Positions 23,210 to 34,030 of a DNA stretch of 64,000 nucleotides are shown here, in pieces; position 1 is the first letter of the stretch; every line of letters starts with the position of its first letter. Below the pieces are notes generated by a model. The model ran no database searches. It had not been told where the DNA came from and saw only the letters and a program-made list of their open reading frames with translations. Both the position numbers and the translations under genes were made by a program. The DNA lies in the NCBI GenBank assembly GCA_013398275.1, contig VZSE01005027.1:218584-282583 (forward strand), given 5' to 3'. Origin of the DNA: Promerops cafer (Eukaryota > Chordata > Aves > Passeriformes > Nectariniidae).

Positions 23210-25510
23210 CGACATTAAAAACAAGTCTGAAACTAAGTAAAAAGTCATTAGAGTTACTGTAGGAAGAAAATGGTTTTTCATGTTGATAACCTTACATAGC
23301 AAGCAAGATTAGAAATTATTTTCAAAATGTTGGAAGTTTTTTTAAGGCATAATTTGCAACATATTGTGGGTAGCTTGTCTTTGATGGCAAATAATCTTCC
23401 ATAAATTAAACATTTCCACCTTTTTAACTACACTCTCAAGTATTCTGCTTTTTCACTGAAGAGATTTGAGCAATTTAGCTTATCTGCTAGCTCAGACTTC
23501 TTCCAGTCCCTTCACAACCTGTACTTGCATGGTTCACCAAAGTTCAGACTCAGTACCCCTTTTTTTTGCTTTTACAAGGCTAGAGAGAATGTCTAACATT
23601 TTCTTGTGCAAAGAGTCTGAAAGGTACTTACCATAGTTGTATATGGTGCAATATAGCCTTGATTACAATTAGGTACATAATGGATGTAAGTAGAAAAATA
23701 TTATTATTTGTTAGAGAAAATCCTTTCATTTATGTATATAAGCTTTCACATGGAAAAAACAGATACTGCTGCAAAATTATGTTTTTCAAAATTGAAAGAA
23801 TAGCAAAACTTAAAATGCAGGTTGGTATTAAAGAATGTCTGTAATAAGATTTAAAAATTAATTCAGTAATTAAAATAAGTTATCCATTAATTAGAAAAGC
23901 AAGGCACTAGCCCTATAAATAGGAATCTCCTAGCAAAAAAAGATTATGAAATAATAAGAAATTTACTTCTCCATTTTGTTGGCAAAATAAGCTGTATTTG
24001 AGGGTCTTAAGAAATGTTTATTTAGTTTAGCAGGTTTAGCAGGTTTTAAAAGGTAACAAAATAATGAAAGTATTTAATGCAGTGGAAACAGTACTTAAGA
24101 TCATGGTTAATATAGTACAAAGTCTATATTCTGTAAACTGAGTGGCTTAATTTGGATATTATGGCATTATTTGTGGTCTACAGAAAGTAGGAATACATGT
24201 TCTTAGAGGGTGTAAATATGCAGCATTTGGAAATCACTGCTGATTTCCATAAATTAAGGATCTGACTCCCATGGTGAACAGACAGATCCTTGGAGATGCT
24301 CACTGCTACTTTTAATTTAAAAATTAGTTAAATCACTCCCATATATTCCTTTCCAAAGGTAATGGAAGAGAACGAAATAATCTTTAAACATACACCTACT
24401 TTAAACACTGCAGCTCAAACCTCTAAAAAATTCATAGTAATCGTATAGAAAACTATGCAAGTTTCAGAATAAAGCATGCTTACTTTTGGTCAACAAAATG
24501 GTCAACACACACATTTTTGTGCGTTTGCCCAGGAACTGCTCAGGACAGCTAATAATCTAACATAAAAGCTTGAATAAATATCCACAAACCAGGGTAATTT
24601 GTAGGGGTATAGTATGTTTTTCCTTTCCCCATTAATAATTGTTTGAGTTGATGAGCCCACCCACAGTGAGATCATTCTAGGAAGTCAGGAGGGAAAAGCA
24701 ACAAACGTAAACTAGAAACATATCTGGGAATATCTGGTTTTAAGGATAGGATAAATGGAAGACACACCCATTATTACAGATGGCAACTTTTCTTAATATA
24801 ACAAAAATACTTAATGTTGGAGGAAATGAGCCTGCTTAACACGGGGGCTAGTCTAGATGATCTCTAGAGACCTCTTCTAACACCAACTATTTTGTGATTC
24901 TGTGACTAATTCACTCTCTGGTAAATTTTCACCAACTTTTCTTTCCCCATTTTAGCATGTATTTTAACATTAATGAAGCAAGCTTATGTCTCAAATAGCA
25001 GAAGTATCAGATCATGAACTGATCGTTACTGATACTGCAAATACTGATTCGTATTTGCAATGCCTCATGTTGTGACTTGCAAGGCTAAGCAATCTTTTTC
25101 TTCTTTTTATAACTTATTTCAACACAGATGCATCCATAAATCTGTAGACTAAGACTGTATTATGAATCATTACTAGATGAATATTTTTTTCTTGATAATT
25201 CATCCGTTCCTGTTCTTACAGTGAATACTATTTATGATCAAATTAGTACTTCAGTCAAAATATGAGTCATACCTGTGTAGGCATTCTTACTGGGAAAAAA
25301 AAGTATCTAACTGATGAGCAATATAATTTTACGTCTCCTTGTATGCCCCAGTCTTGCAAAGGACACTGCACAAAAGCTTCAAAGATATTTAAGCATGCTA
25401 TGTCCTGTTACAAAACAGGGGCAATAATGTATCAGACCTTGATTCTATTCCCGTTAACTTCAAATTGAGCAGAACTACTTTGCTGCAACCCAAATCCTGG
25501 CAAAGAACTT
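23210..25510. other. Putative intron; no other feature except a CR1 tail
   Basis: AT-rich DNA between the two candidate minus-strand exons. It holds a CR1 tail at 24838-24905. A consensus donor GTAAGTA on the minus strand near 23633 follows a short open stretch, but no in-phase exon could be built there. Confidence 0.4.
24838..24905 (+). mobile_element. CR1 LINE 3' fragment
   Basis: A short CR1 end with CTAGATGATCTCTAGAGACC, a CCAACTATT block and TTGTGATTCTGTGA. It is diverged and about 70 bp long. Confidence 0.75.
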
Positions 25511-25512
25511 AC

Positions 25513-25597
25513 TTCTTCATACAGTTTCATGTCTTCAACAAAGATATCACATTGATCAGTATTAAATTCTATAATCAGCATGTACAGCTCTCTTACC
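25513..25597 (-). CDS. Candidate internal coding exon, unknown protein
   Basis: An 85-nt minus-strand exon candidate flanked by an acceptor (CCTATAAGTTAG) and a consensus donor GTAAGT. It starts with one base that completes a codon begun in the previous exon, then encodes 28 residues beginning VRELYMLIIEF and ending DMKLYEE, and stops at a codon boundary. The next candidate exon (23206-23147) begins in phase 0, so the two join without a frame break and would give a helical, acidic C-terminus. The intron would be about 2.3 kb. The preceding exon is not certain; it must end in phase 2. No family is recognised. Confidence 0.45.
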
Positions 25598-26085
25598 CTA
25601 ACTTATAGGTTACTAAATTCTGATTCCATTAATTTATTTTGTTGCATTTGCAAACATGTAAGTTTAGTTTGGATCAGGTGTGCTTTTCTGAAACTAATCT
25701 CCTTATCAGTCCCCTCTTGCTGCAGTTTCTTTCCATCATGAAGCAGTTTCACACCATGTAAATGGAATTCCTTTGGATGAAACTAAATCAGTTGGAATAA
25801 TCCAAGAACCCAAACACATAGTCCAGTTACTTGGGAAGTGCAGTCTCTGGGACCAAACCAGAGCTGGTCTGAATTAGGAAAAATTCTCAAAACTTGTATA
25901 AAAAATTCTTACTTGAGTCTCTATACCAACTGTTTCAAGCCGTGTACCGACTCCTCCTTCCTCTTGCTATTTGATGACAAAGGCATAACTTCAATTATTT
26001 TGATCGGCGAACAATTACAGCTGTGTTTCATTTGAGTCTGCATGTTTTAAATGTGTCTTTGTAAGAGATTCAACTACATTTCTTT

Positions 26086-26330
26086 GAGAGAGGGAGGAGG
26101 CAAGAAAGTATGGGGAGGCGTTGCAGAGAGCAAGTAGGCTAGGAGAGATTGAAAGGAAGAGGGGAGGAGAAGAATAGGGAGAGAAAGAGGGGGACTAGGG
26201 AAAGAGGAGAAAGAGATGAAGGAAAGATGGGAGAGGAAGTAGAAGATGAGGAAGAGGAAGACAGAGAGTATTAGAGTGAGAGAGAAAGAGGAGGGGGTGA
26301 GAGAAAGAGACAGGGAGGGAGAGAGGAAGA
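26086..26330 (+). repeat. Polypurine (GA-rich) tract of about 245 bp
   Basis: Almost every base is G or A on the plus strand, with only scattered T and C, but without a fixed repeat unit. This is low-complexity DNA rather than a simple microsatellite. Long mirror-like purine tracts can form triplex structures. Confidence 0.9.
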
Positions 26331-26496
26331 TACTTCCTGAAAGAATTAATTAAAACCTGCAGACAAAATGCTGTCTAGAGTTAACTTTTTCACTACATCC
26401 TGAAAAAAAAATCCAGATAACAAACTTGGCTAAGATACCCAACTTTGAGGTGAGACAAATCACCTAGTTAATAGCCTTGGTGGGATTTAAAATAGA

Positions 26497-26548
26497 ACAG
26501 TTTAGTTGGAAGTAACCTACAACAATCACCTAGTTCATCAACAATCAT
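26497..26548 (-). mobile_element. CR1 LINE short fragment
   Basis: CAGTTTAGTTGGAAGTAACC followed by CAACAATCACCTAGTTCA is the reverse complement of the CR1 3' segment before the tail. About 50 bp survive. Confidence 0.6.
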
Positions 26549-29500
26549 CTAAACAAGATATATATCCATTTACACTGGGATGGCAGAACCTAATAATCTA
26601 TAAACTTTATCATTATAACTGCAACTTCTGTGACACCTAGTATCGTTTCCTCTTAAAGCTTTAATTTGCATTAATAAGCCTTTGCTTTCATTTTTTTGTT
26701 TTAAATTATGTTATTTCAAATTTATAGTTTCATCTACACTAATACTAAACAAAGCTGCTACAAGAAACCATTAATTTTATTAGAAAAATAGCTCAGGCTT
26801 TATAAATTTACATAAGTATTAATTTCCCAAACCATTCTTCCCTTCTGCCCCAACCCCCATCAGGTCAGCAGGCAAGCAATTGACTCATTTCAGCAAGATA
26901 GGTTTCTTGCCTTCCTCAAAACTCTGACAGTACAGGAATTAACAACGGAAGAGAATATTTTTATCAAACCATCACATCTGGATTTCTAATTTAAAAAACC
27001 CCAAAACAACAAAACCAAACCAAAAGAAGACCCCAGCAATTTAAACCCATACATTTTTCTCTCAGCATTGCATCTTTTTTCACTGTAAACAGTAGTGTGT
27101 ATGCCAGGTGAGCCCCTTTCATCTCTATACATGCTGTTACCACCGGCTGGAACACACCCATGAGGTATCAAAAATGCCCTTTTTGCAGTTGGGAAGGATA
27201 ATGCCTTGTGGGCTGCTTTTCTCTTTTTGCACACAGAGAGAGGTAATATGGTTTGAAGTGTCTCAGTGGGGGTGCTGAATTGAGGAGTACAATTCCTAAA
27301 CTATGACAATACAGAAAACATGTTTTCCTAATGGAAAACCACCTGGAATATTTTTTTTCTTCATCACTCCTCCTGTCAACTAAATATATATACTCAAAGT
27401 TACATGTCAGCATTTAAACAGTGCATTTTTTATACCATTAGATATTAAAACATATACAAGCAGATTTCCCCATATTCAGAACTGATAAAATGTCGAAAGC
27501 AAAAGAACAACTGGAAAAATTGCATAAGGTATGGACTTGCATTAAATCAATGTCGTTAGGCTGTTTTATTTGCAGTAAGCATGCGTGACAAAGTACACAA
27601 CCTCACAGTACTCCAGAGCAGATAGTAGTAACAGACTTCTAGAAACCTAAGGGCACAAGCTTTAATTTCAAAAATAATTGCTCCTCCCTGCCAAAGTCTG
27701 TCTCACATTGGCTGCACAGCCCTACAATGAGATCAAACATAACTGTTATGAGCCAACACTCTCAGTGGTGTGAGTCATGGATCAGATTACAGACAAGGCC
27801 AACTGTAACCACATTACTGAAAGCAGTATATTAGATCTTGTCCACAGGTTATATCTAGGCCAACTCTCCTAAACAAAAATCTACTAAATATTACTGGAAT
27901 ATGACTGTATGTAGACAAAGCTTCAAGGTATGAAGAAGAAATTAGAGTATGAGTGATTTTTTAAAAACAACCCAAACAATAACTGTATGAGTTCCCATTT
28001 GTGAAAACAGATTAAATGAAAACTCAGCAACCCTAGCACTCCAAGCAACAACTAGGAGACACAGCTAGACAGAGCTGTGTTGTAGATATAAGGCTATCTG
28101 AAACAACTTAAGAAAGCAGCTTAGCTGACTTTGTATGAAGTGGGATGTTGACATCTTTCTCAAACAAAAACCATTAACAAACAGCCTGCCTATGCTAGTC
28201 TTTTCTAGTGTGTTTAAATCTAATGTAAGCATCTATACCTAACACTCTGCAGTGTTAATCTATGCTGTGTGAGAGTGTGCTCTTAAGAACTAGTGCAATT
28301 ATGGTGAAATGCAGACTGATCATGCTTTGTGGTATAGATCTTCATAACAAGATTAAGCTTAGAGGCCATACTGGCAAACAGTTCCTGTCAACAAGACAAG
28401 AAACACGGCAGAAAAATTAACAAGACATCTTACTGCATTCCTGTTCTCTCTTAAAAAGAAAATCTCAAAAATTTTTGCAACACCCACCAGCTGACTAATT
28501 CCATTATGTGTTAATTTTGTTACACCTTTGTGGTGCCTCAGTGTCTCCACATTGTGAAGAGACATTGATGCAGTTAGATTAACAATATGTTAGGAGATAA
28601 TATTAAATGACAGTTTTCAGACTATCTTAGGTTAGTAATACTGGAATGATGGATTAGATTCAAACATGGTTAAAACAGTAAGAAGAAATACAGACAACTA
28701 TTTTCATTGCTTTTACCAGCATTCCTTCTTGCAAATACTTTCAAAGATGCTTAGAAATCTGGATGGATGCTGCTTGAATATAAATTTTAAAATCTTACTG
28801 TTGTTTATGACATACTTAGAACAACCTAATATCAGCTACAATTTATCCACACTCAAGAAAGGTTAAAGAGCACCAGTGATGGAGGATCATTCAAGTATTC
28901 TTCAAAAAAGCCTGAATGAGCAAAGTATTTTATGATGTTCAGGACAAACTAGTAGAATTTTCTATTCTCTGTGCTACTCAATTTATGATAGGAGCTTCAA
29001 AAACATTGAGAAAACATTTGTGGATCTTTAATCCTTATATGAATTCACCACTTGATCTAGCAGGTGGTGTCTGAGAAAAACATTTACTATGTTGCAGTGA
29101 CTTTCAGAGTCACCAAGCAGCCTACAGACAAAACAAAAATAGTATCTGGTGTAGTCTTTGAAAACTGATAATCAAATATTACACTACAGCAGGCAGATAT
29201 GAAATGGATCATTATCATAACTGGGGGAAAAGAGCAAAGTGATCAGCTAAATATGCATTTTGATCAATGAATAAACACTTCAGAGCCTACAGCTTCCTAA
29301 AAAAACCTGTGTTACTTCTATTTAAAAACTAACATAATACATGCATTTTGATTTAGATGCCAGAGGATTAATAAAACTGCTGTCAGGCTAAATGATGTCT
29401 GTTTCCAAAGCCTTCTAAGAAAAAGAAATCCTTGTCCCCAAGTGCAACAAAGTCCATGTGTAGATAGAATGTGAGTACATGCATTCCCAAAAGACCTCAG

Positions 29501-31333
29501 CATATTCTGCCATACATTTTACCATAGTGATATTCAAACCATTATAAATTAAAACTTGTGTTAAATTTATATGCTATCATTCAGAATGAACACACATAAG
29601 TCTGCTATTTTTATCCTGTTTACTGCATCTGTAATACGTCTGCATGCCCCTGTGTATGCAATGATTATAAGGCTGAGCTATGAGACTGAAAATTTTCACT
29701 TCCCAGAAAAAGTGGATGCAATAAATAAAATTATACCATCAGTATCTATGATTTTCTGCTTCCATTTAACTTTGCTGAAAGCACACAAATCTTGGGTGGT
29801 CATTATCTAAGTGCTAAGGGGACATTCTTCTTACAGTAAGTCTACCATCTTTTTCCTTTACATTTTTTATTTATAAAGTCACAGATATTCTAGTACCTGA
29901 AAGAAGTTTGCAATCAATTTAATAAAAATACTTTTTACAGACATGTAAGATGCATGTACCAATGAAATGACAGTGTTGTATTTCTGCTAAATCAGCATTA
30001 AGGATTATCTTTAAATAAGTCCACAGCTCGGGTTAGAGTATACTTATGTTAATTTCTGGTCTAGCTCAGCATGAAACTCTTCAGCATTAGAAAATGCTAA
30101 ATAAATCTATAAACAAGGTTCAAGGTGATTACAATAGCATGTAAATATGAGGAAAGTCATGTGCAAATATTAATGATTTACACTAAGTTGCACAATAGTT
30201 TGAACACATTTTTAGTCATCTTAGATTAAATTTAAAAAAAGAGAAATTATGCAGAATATCGGGATACCTAACTTGTAACTGATCTGTTACACTGGAAAAT
30301 AAAACCCCAAGTCAGGTGTCTGGTCAGGTGTACAAAATGTGTAAGATCAGCTGGGAGTCAGAGAATGGGATTCACAAAGTCCGGTACAAAATCACCTGAA
30401 CTAACCAGCAACCTCTGTCAACAACTCCACTTTTATACCTGCAGAATACACAGTCCTAAACATGTATGAAAATTGTATCTACCATAGCTCAAGAAAACAA
30501 ACAACCTGAAGAGGTGCTCTTCCTTCCGTCCCATTTTACACCCAGTGTCACAGTGCTTCACATACCCAAATGAAATGTGATACATAGGATCTAAAATCCT
30601 TCTTCTGTCTTCTTTAATGTACATTGGTCACAAATATGTGAGAACTATGGTGTTTTTAGAGACTCTCTTGTTACTGAAGAAATACAACTGTATAAAATAA
30701 TGACATATTTGTTATATTATAAAATCAGTTAAAATGAATGTTCAACCTAGCTGCTAGGATATTACCCTGGGAGTCTCAAGGTCCAGACTTTCAAAGAACA
30801 GGTATAGTACAGGGATGACAAACCAAAAATTTTTATGTCTTTTTATGTGCAGCAGTCTGGCACCATCACCAACCAATCTGGTGGTTTTAAATTTACTCAA
30901 AGCTGAAATCAGGGTGCCTAGATGATTCAACTTGTTGCAAATTAGGCGTTTCCATTGTTAATGGCAGCTGAGCTGAGCAGGTGACAAATTGTACTTAAAA
31001 ATTATATTTAGGAACCTAGCCCATTTGAAGACAAAGGTCCTTGGCTTTCTGAAATGTAAAATGCATATTCCTTATCACATAAGTTTCAGAAGTCTATTAA
31101 TTCAAACCTCATTTAAACTTATTAAATCTCTACAAAAAAAATCATCCAGACAGGCTGCTAATTATGAATTAATATTTTCTTGGTTATATTTATTGTGAGA
31201 ACAATCCCTTGTATGATTTCATGGCAACTAACATTCTCCCTAACAAATCCAAGTAATCCTTTGGCAGATAGGAAGTATTCCTGGGGGATAGTTTGCGTAT
31301 AGCTAGCCTGTTTTGGAAGCTAAGAGTTCTTAC
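26549..31333. other. Unique AT-rich DNA, no firm feature
   Basis: No repeat is recognised. Open minus-strand stretches at 28.40-28.56 kb (ending at a GTAAGA donor) and 30.51-30.62 kb look somewhat protein-like. The latter would end in phase 2, as the exon at 25513-25597 requires. Neither has a convincing acceptor, so they are not called as exons. Confidence 0.35.
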
Positions 31334-31502
31334 AATATAGGCATGGGCGTCCATGTCAGAAAACCATCCAGTCATCTTTAATTTGCTAGTGTAAAAGTAA
31401 TCAATGAATGCAAATGAGTTACGTGGATTAACTGCAGATCGAGTTAACAGGATTAACTTCATGGCATTATGGCCATGCCTTTCATATATGCAGACCACAA
31501 TT
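31334..31502 (-). CDS. Candidate coding exon, unknown protein
   Basis: A 169-nt minus-strand stretch with acceptor CCCTTGCAG and donor GTAAGA. It begins with one base completing a codon and encodes 56 residues starting IVVCIYERHGHN and ending DMDAHAYI, closing in phase 0. The open frame in fact continues past the donor to 31190. The local CpG count is higher than in the surrounding DNA, which fits exonic sequence. The candidate exon upstream (31857-31989) has a matching phase. The protein is not recognised, and its relation to the exons at 23-25.6 kb is unproven because the phases show at least one missing exon between them. Confidence 0.25.
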
Positions 31503-31856
31503 CTGCAAGGGACCTTTGTTGTATGACAGCTGTTTTAAGTTCTGGCGTTCCTCCCAGATCTTTGGTCCACATTCCCTTCTCGTCTTCACACCATGCCTTG
31601 TTGCTCTTATTTCTTCTTGTGGTATGTTGCAAAGATTTATCCTACAAGGAGTATCTACCAGTCAAATTTTCTAGGTCTGACTTAGGCTTACAAGTATTAT
31701 TATATCTCAGTTTTGCAGGTTCACAGTGGAATTGGTAAACAGTCAACATGAGTAAGCTGATTAACTAAACTACTGAGAGAAATCCAAAGCCATAACAATG
31801 CGCAAAAACACAAACTTCCCAAAATGAAGCAGCTGGGAGCTGATGTACACTCACAC

Positions 31857-31989
31857 TTCTGAAAGTTAGTCTCCCATATAACACCAAATTGTGACTCCTT
31901 TGACATCAATTTTTTTACGGCTAAAGATTTTTTGAAAAAATCTGATGAATTTCCAAGTTCGGCTGATGCTATCAGAATTTCCATGTAGG
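31857..31989 (-). CDS. Candidate coding exon, unknown protein
   Basis: A 133-nt minus-strand stretch with a good acceptor (TTTTTATGTATCACATTAG) and a weak donor (AA then GTGTGAG). It encodes 43 full codons starting YMEILIASAELG and ending WETNFQ, plus two bases that join the first base of 31502-31334 to form a lysine codon. The intron would be 354 bp. The weak donor is the main doubt. Confidence 0.25.
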
Positions 31990-32249
31990 CTAATGTGATA
32001 CATAAAAACAAATTGTGTAACACAAAACTATCCTATCTTGGAAGAGCCTTTAGTGTAGGGTTGTGGTTTTTTCTTCCCAGTTTCAGTATTTGGTTTATGA
32101 TATTACACTGAAATGCTCTGATTTGCTTTACATCATAATGTGTAACATCGAGACATCTGTTTTCCATATGCATTGCAGTAGTTCTCAAAGGTGAGAAATG
32201 GTCACAGTCTATGCCTATATTTGTGAACAGAATTCTAGACAAAAGTGCT

Positions 32250-32284
32250 ATTTGTGAGCACTACTATAAGTAGTGCTCACAAAT
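32250..32284. repeat. Perfect hairpin: 16-bp arms, 3-nt loop
   Basis: The left arm ATTTGTGAGCACTACT (32250-32265) and its exact reverse complement (32269-32284) are separated by ATA. The arms carry no mismatch. Confidence 0.95.
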
Positions 32285-32395
32285 GTAAAGCTCAAGATGA
32301 GATTATTTTCCCTAGAATTTCATTATTGTTAGAAAAACCACACACATCTTTGTTTGAAACATGCATTTGTAAGCTTTCTCTGCAGCTGTGTAGAT

Positions 32396-32434
32396 TGACA
32401 AAATATATTTTTTCTTTGACAAAATATATTTTTA
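32396..32434 (+). repeat. Short tandem duplication
   Basis: TTGACAAAATATATTTTT is repeated after a few bases, a 21-bp period duplication. Confidence 0.8.
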
Positions 32435-33508
32435 CATCAGATTTTTAATGGTATAGTATTCTAGAATTATATCAAGACTTTAAACACATTTTCTTCACAG
32501 CAGATAACATGTTGCTATGAAAAAATGAGCACTGAAATGATGTGATTTATCAATGTCCATGTAAAGTAATTATGTGTTTCAATTAGTAGTTGTAAATTAC
32601 ATTTCTACTTATAATTTATCTAGAAATTTAATTAGGTGCCTAATGTTAGTATCTAACTGAACACAGTGGGAAAAGAAATGTCTTTTACCTGAATAAAACA
32701 CACAGAGCAAATTTGCATTTTCATATTCTACCACCATAAGCTAACTAAGATTAACCTACAATATATTTAGTTGGGAATACAAGCAATCCCTAAATCAAAG
32801 CTGTGGCTCTGAGGAATTCTTCTTGATAACACATGGGTGTTAGCCTATGGTCAGGGCTAATCTGCTGCATTTGCACACAGCATACAGAAATTCACTCAAA
32901 AACTGGAGGGTTTCAGAGAGTTAGAGGACTTCATCCTACACAGATCATGAGGCTTAGAGACAAAGGGTGATATCTAGTAAAGTTATTAAGCCAGTTTTCT
33001 TCTATTAATAACATTGCAGGAGGTAAAAAAGATGGACCTCTATGATGTATCAATTGATTACTGTTAGGTCAGGACATCTTAGGCCCTTTGTGTACCTGGA
33101 GTCGCATGTCCTGAAACTGACACTGAAATTTTAGAGGGAAGCAAAACTCAGAATTTCTCTTCTAATTTTTTTTTTTTTAAATAGTCTAAAGTCAAAACCA
33201 AAAGTGAAAAGACCTCATAGATCAGAAACAATTATTTCAGGAATGTAAAAGAAAACACTACTAGTAGACAAGATTTCAAACTCATACTAAACAAAAATAA
33301 AATACTAAAAAAAATTTTAACAAAGCATTCAGTAACATTTTCTGTGAAAAATATGTCAGGTGCGCATTTTCAATAATGTTGTGAAATGCTTTGCCTGCCC
33401 CACCAAAAATTAAATACACACTTTGACTTAGCTATTTTTCCTGACCTCTTATCTTCAACTCTAGATACATTACCACTAACTGACTGTGATTTTATTTCAG
33501 TTAACATT

Positions 33509-33539
33509 CTTGGGAGCTTCATAAATAGAGAAGCTCCCA
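33509..33539. repeat. Inverted repeat, 11-bp arms
   Basis: TTGGGAGCTTC and its reverse complement GAAGCTCCCAA flank a 9-nt loop. It lies about 90 bp from the CpG island. Confidence 0.85.
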
Positions 33540-33628
33540 AAGCAAAGGTATGAGACACTTGCCAGTTGTATCTTTAACAGTCTTCATTAGTAATTTTAAG
33601 TTCATCTACTGTTTTTTGTTGTACCAGG

Positions 33629-33935
33629 CGCTGGCAGAGATCTCGCCCGGCCCCTGCGGGCCCTCTGAGGAGAGGAGCGGTTTGCCCCGAGCCGGGCACA
33701 GCTGGTTCCGGCCGGCTCCCGCAGCCCGAGCGCAGGGCACGGCCCCCGCCGCCCCGCAAACCCGGCCGGGGGAGGCGGAGCTGGGAAAGGGCAGAGCCGC
33801 TGCTCGGCTGGGATGGGTGAGGTGATACGGGGTGAAACGGCGCTGCCAGCGCCGAGGGGAGGGGGCGATGAGGTGCAAGAGAGGTTCCAGGTGTAATTAC
33901 GGACTGAGCACAGCTCCCCGTCCTGCTCGGGGCAG
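33629..33935. promoter_or_regulatory. CpG island, probable promoter / first exon
   Basis: About 300 bp of GC-rich DNA dense in CpG, sharply bounded in AT-rich, CpG-poor surroundings, with GC-box-like runs (CCCCGCCGCCCCGC reading) and no TATA box. CpG islands in birds usually mark promoters. On the plus strand a good splice acceptor (TTTTTTGTTGTACCAG) ends at about 33628 and a donor GTGAGG follows TGGGATGG near 33815, so it could be a GC-rich plus-strand exon. On the minus strand it would sit about 8 kb upstream of the exon candidate at 25.6 kb. Both strands are open in several frames, which in GC-rich DNA means little. Confidence 0.6.
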
Positions 33936-34030
33936 GGGCAGAGGGGAAGTACAAAACTCGGTGATTAAAGGGAAGTTGACTCTGAGAAAAAGGCGGGGAA
34001 TGACTCGGAGGAAGGTGCTCTAGGTTTTGT

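Noticed and set aside
26986..27234. 82-codon minus-strand frame
   Set aside because: No usable acceptor or donor in phase with the candidate exons, and it ends in a hydrophobic chance tail.
27480..27530. Plus-strand exon-like stretch (acceptor TTCAG, lysine/glutamate-rich codons, GTATGG donor)
   Set aside because: It is only about 16 codons with no partner exon on the plus strand, too little to support a call.
31190..32023. The two minus-strand frames (31190-31498 and 31721-32023) as one old gene in one frame
   Set aside because: They are in the same frame, but the sequence between them has several stops in that frame. A spliced pair is possible; a single frame is not.
33574..33954. 126-codon minus-strand frame over the CpG island
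   Set aside because: The opposite strand is open as well. Long frames on both strands are expected in GC-rich DNA, and the composition (P, A, G, R, S) is that of translated GC sequence.
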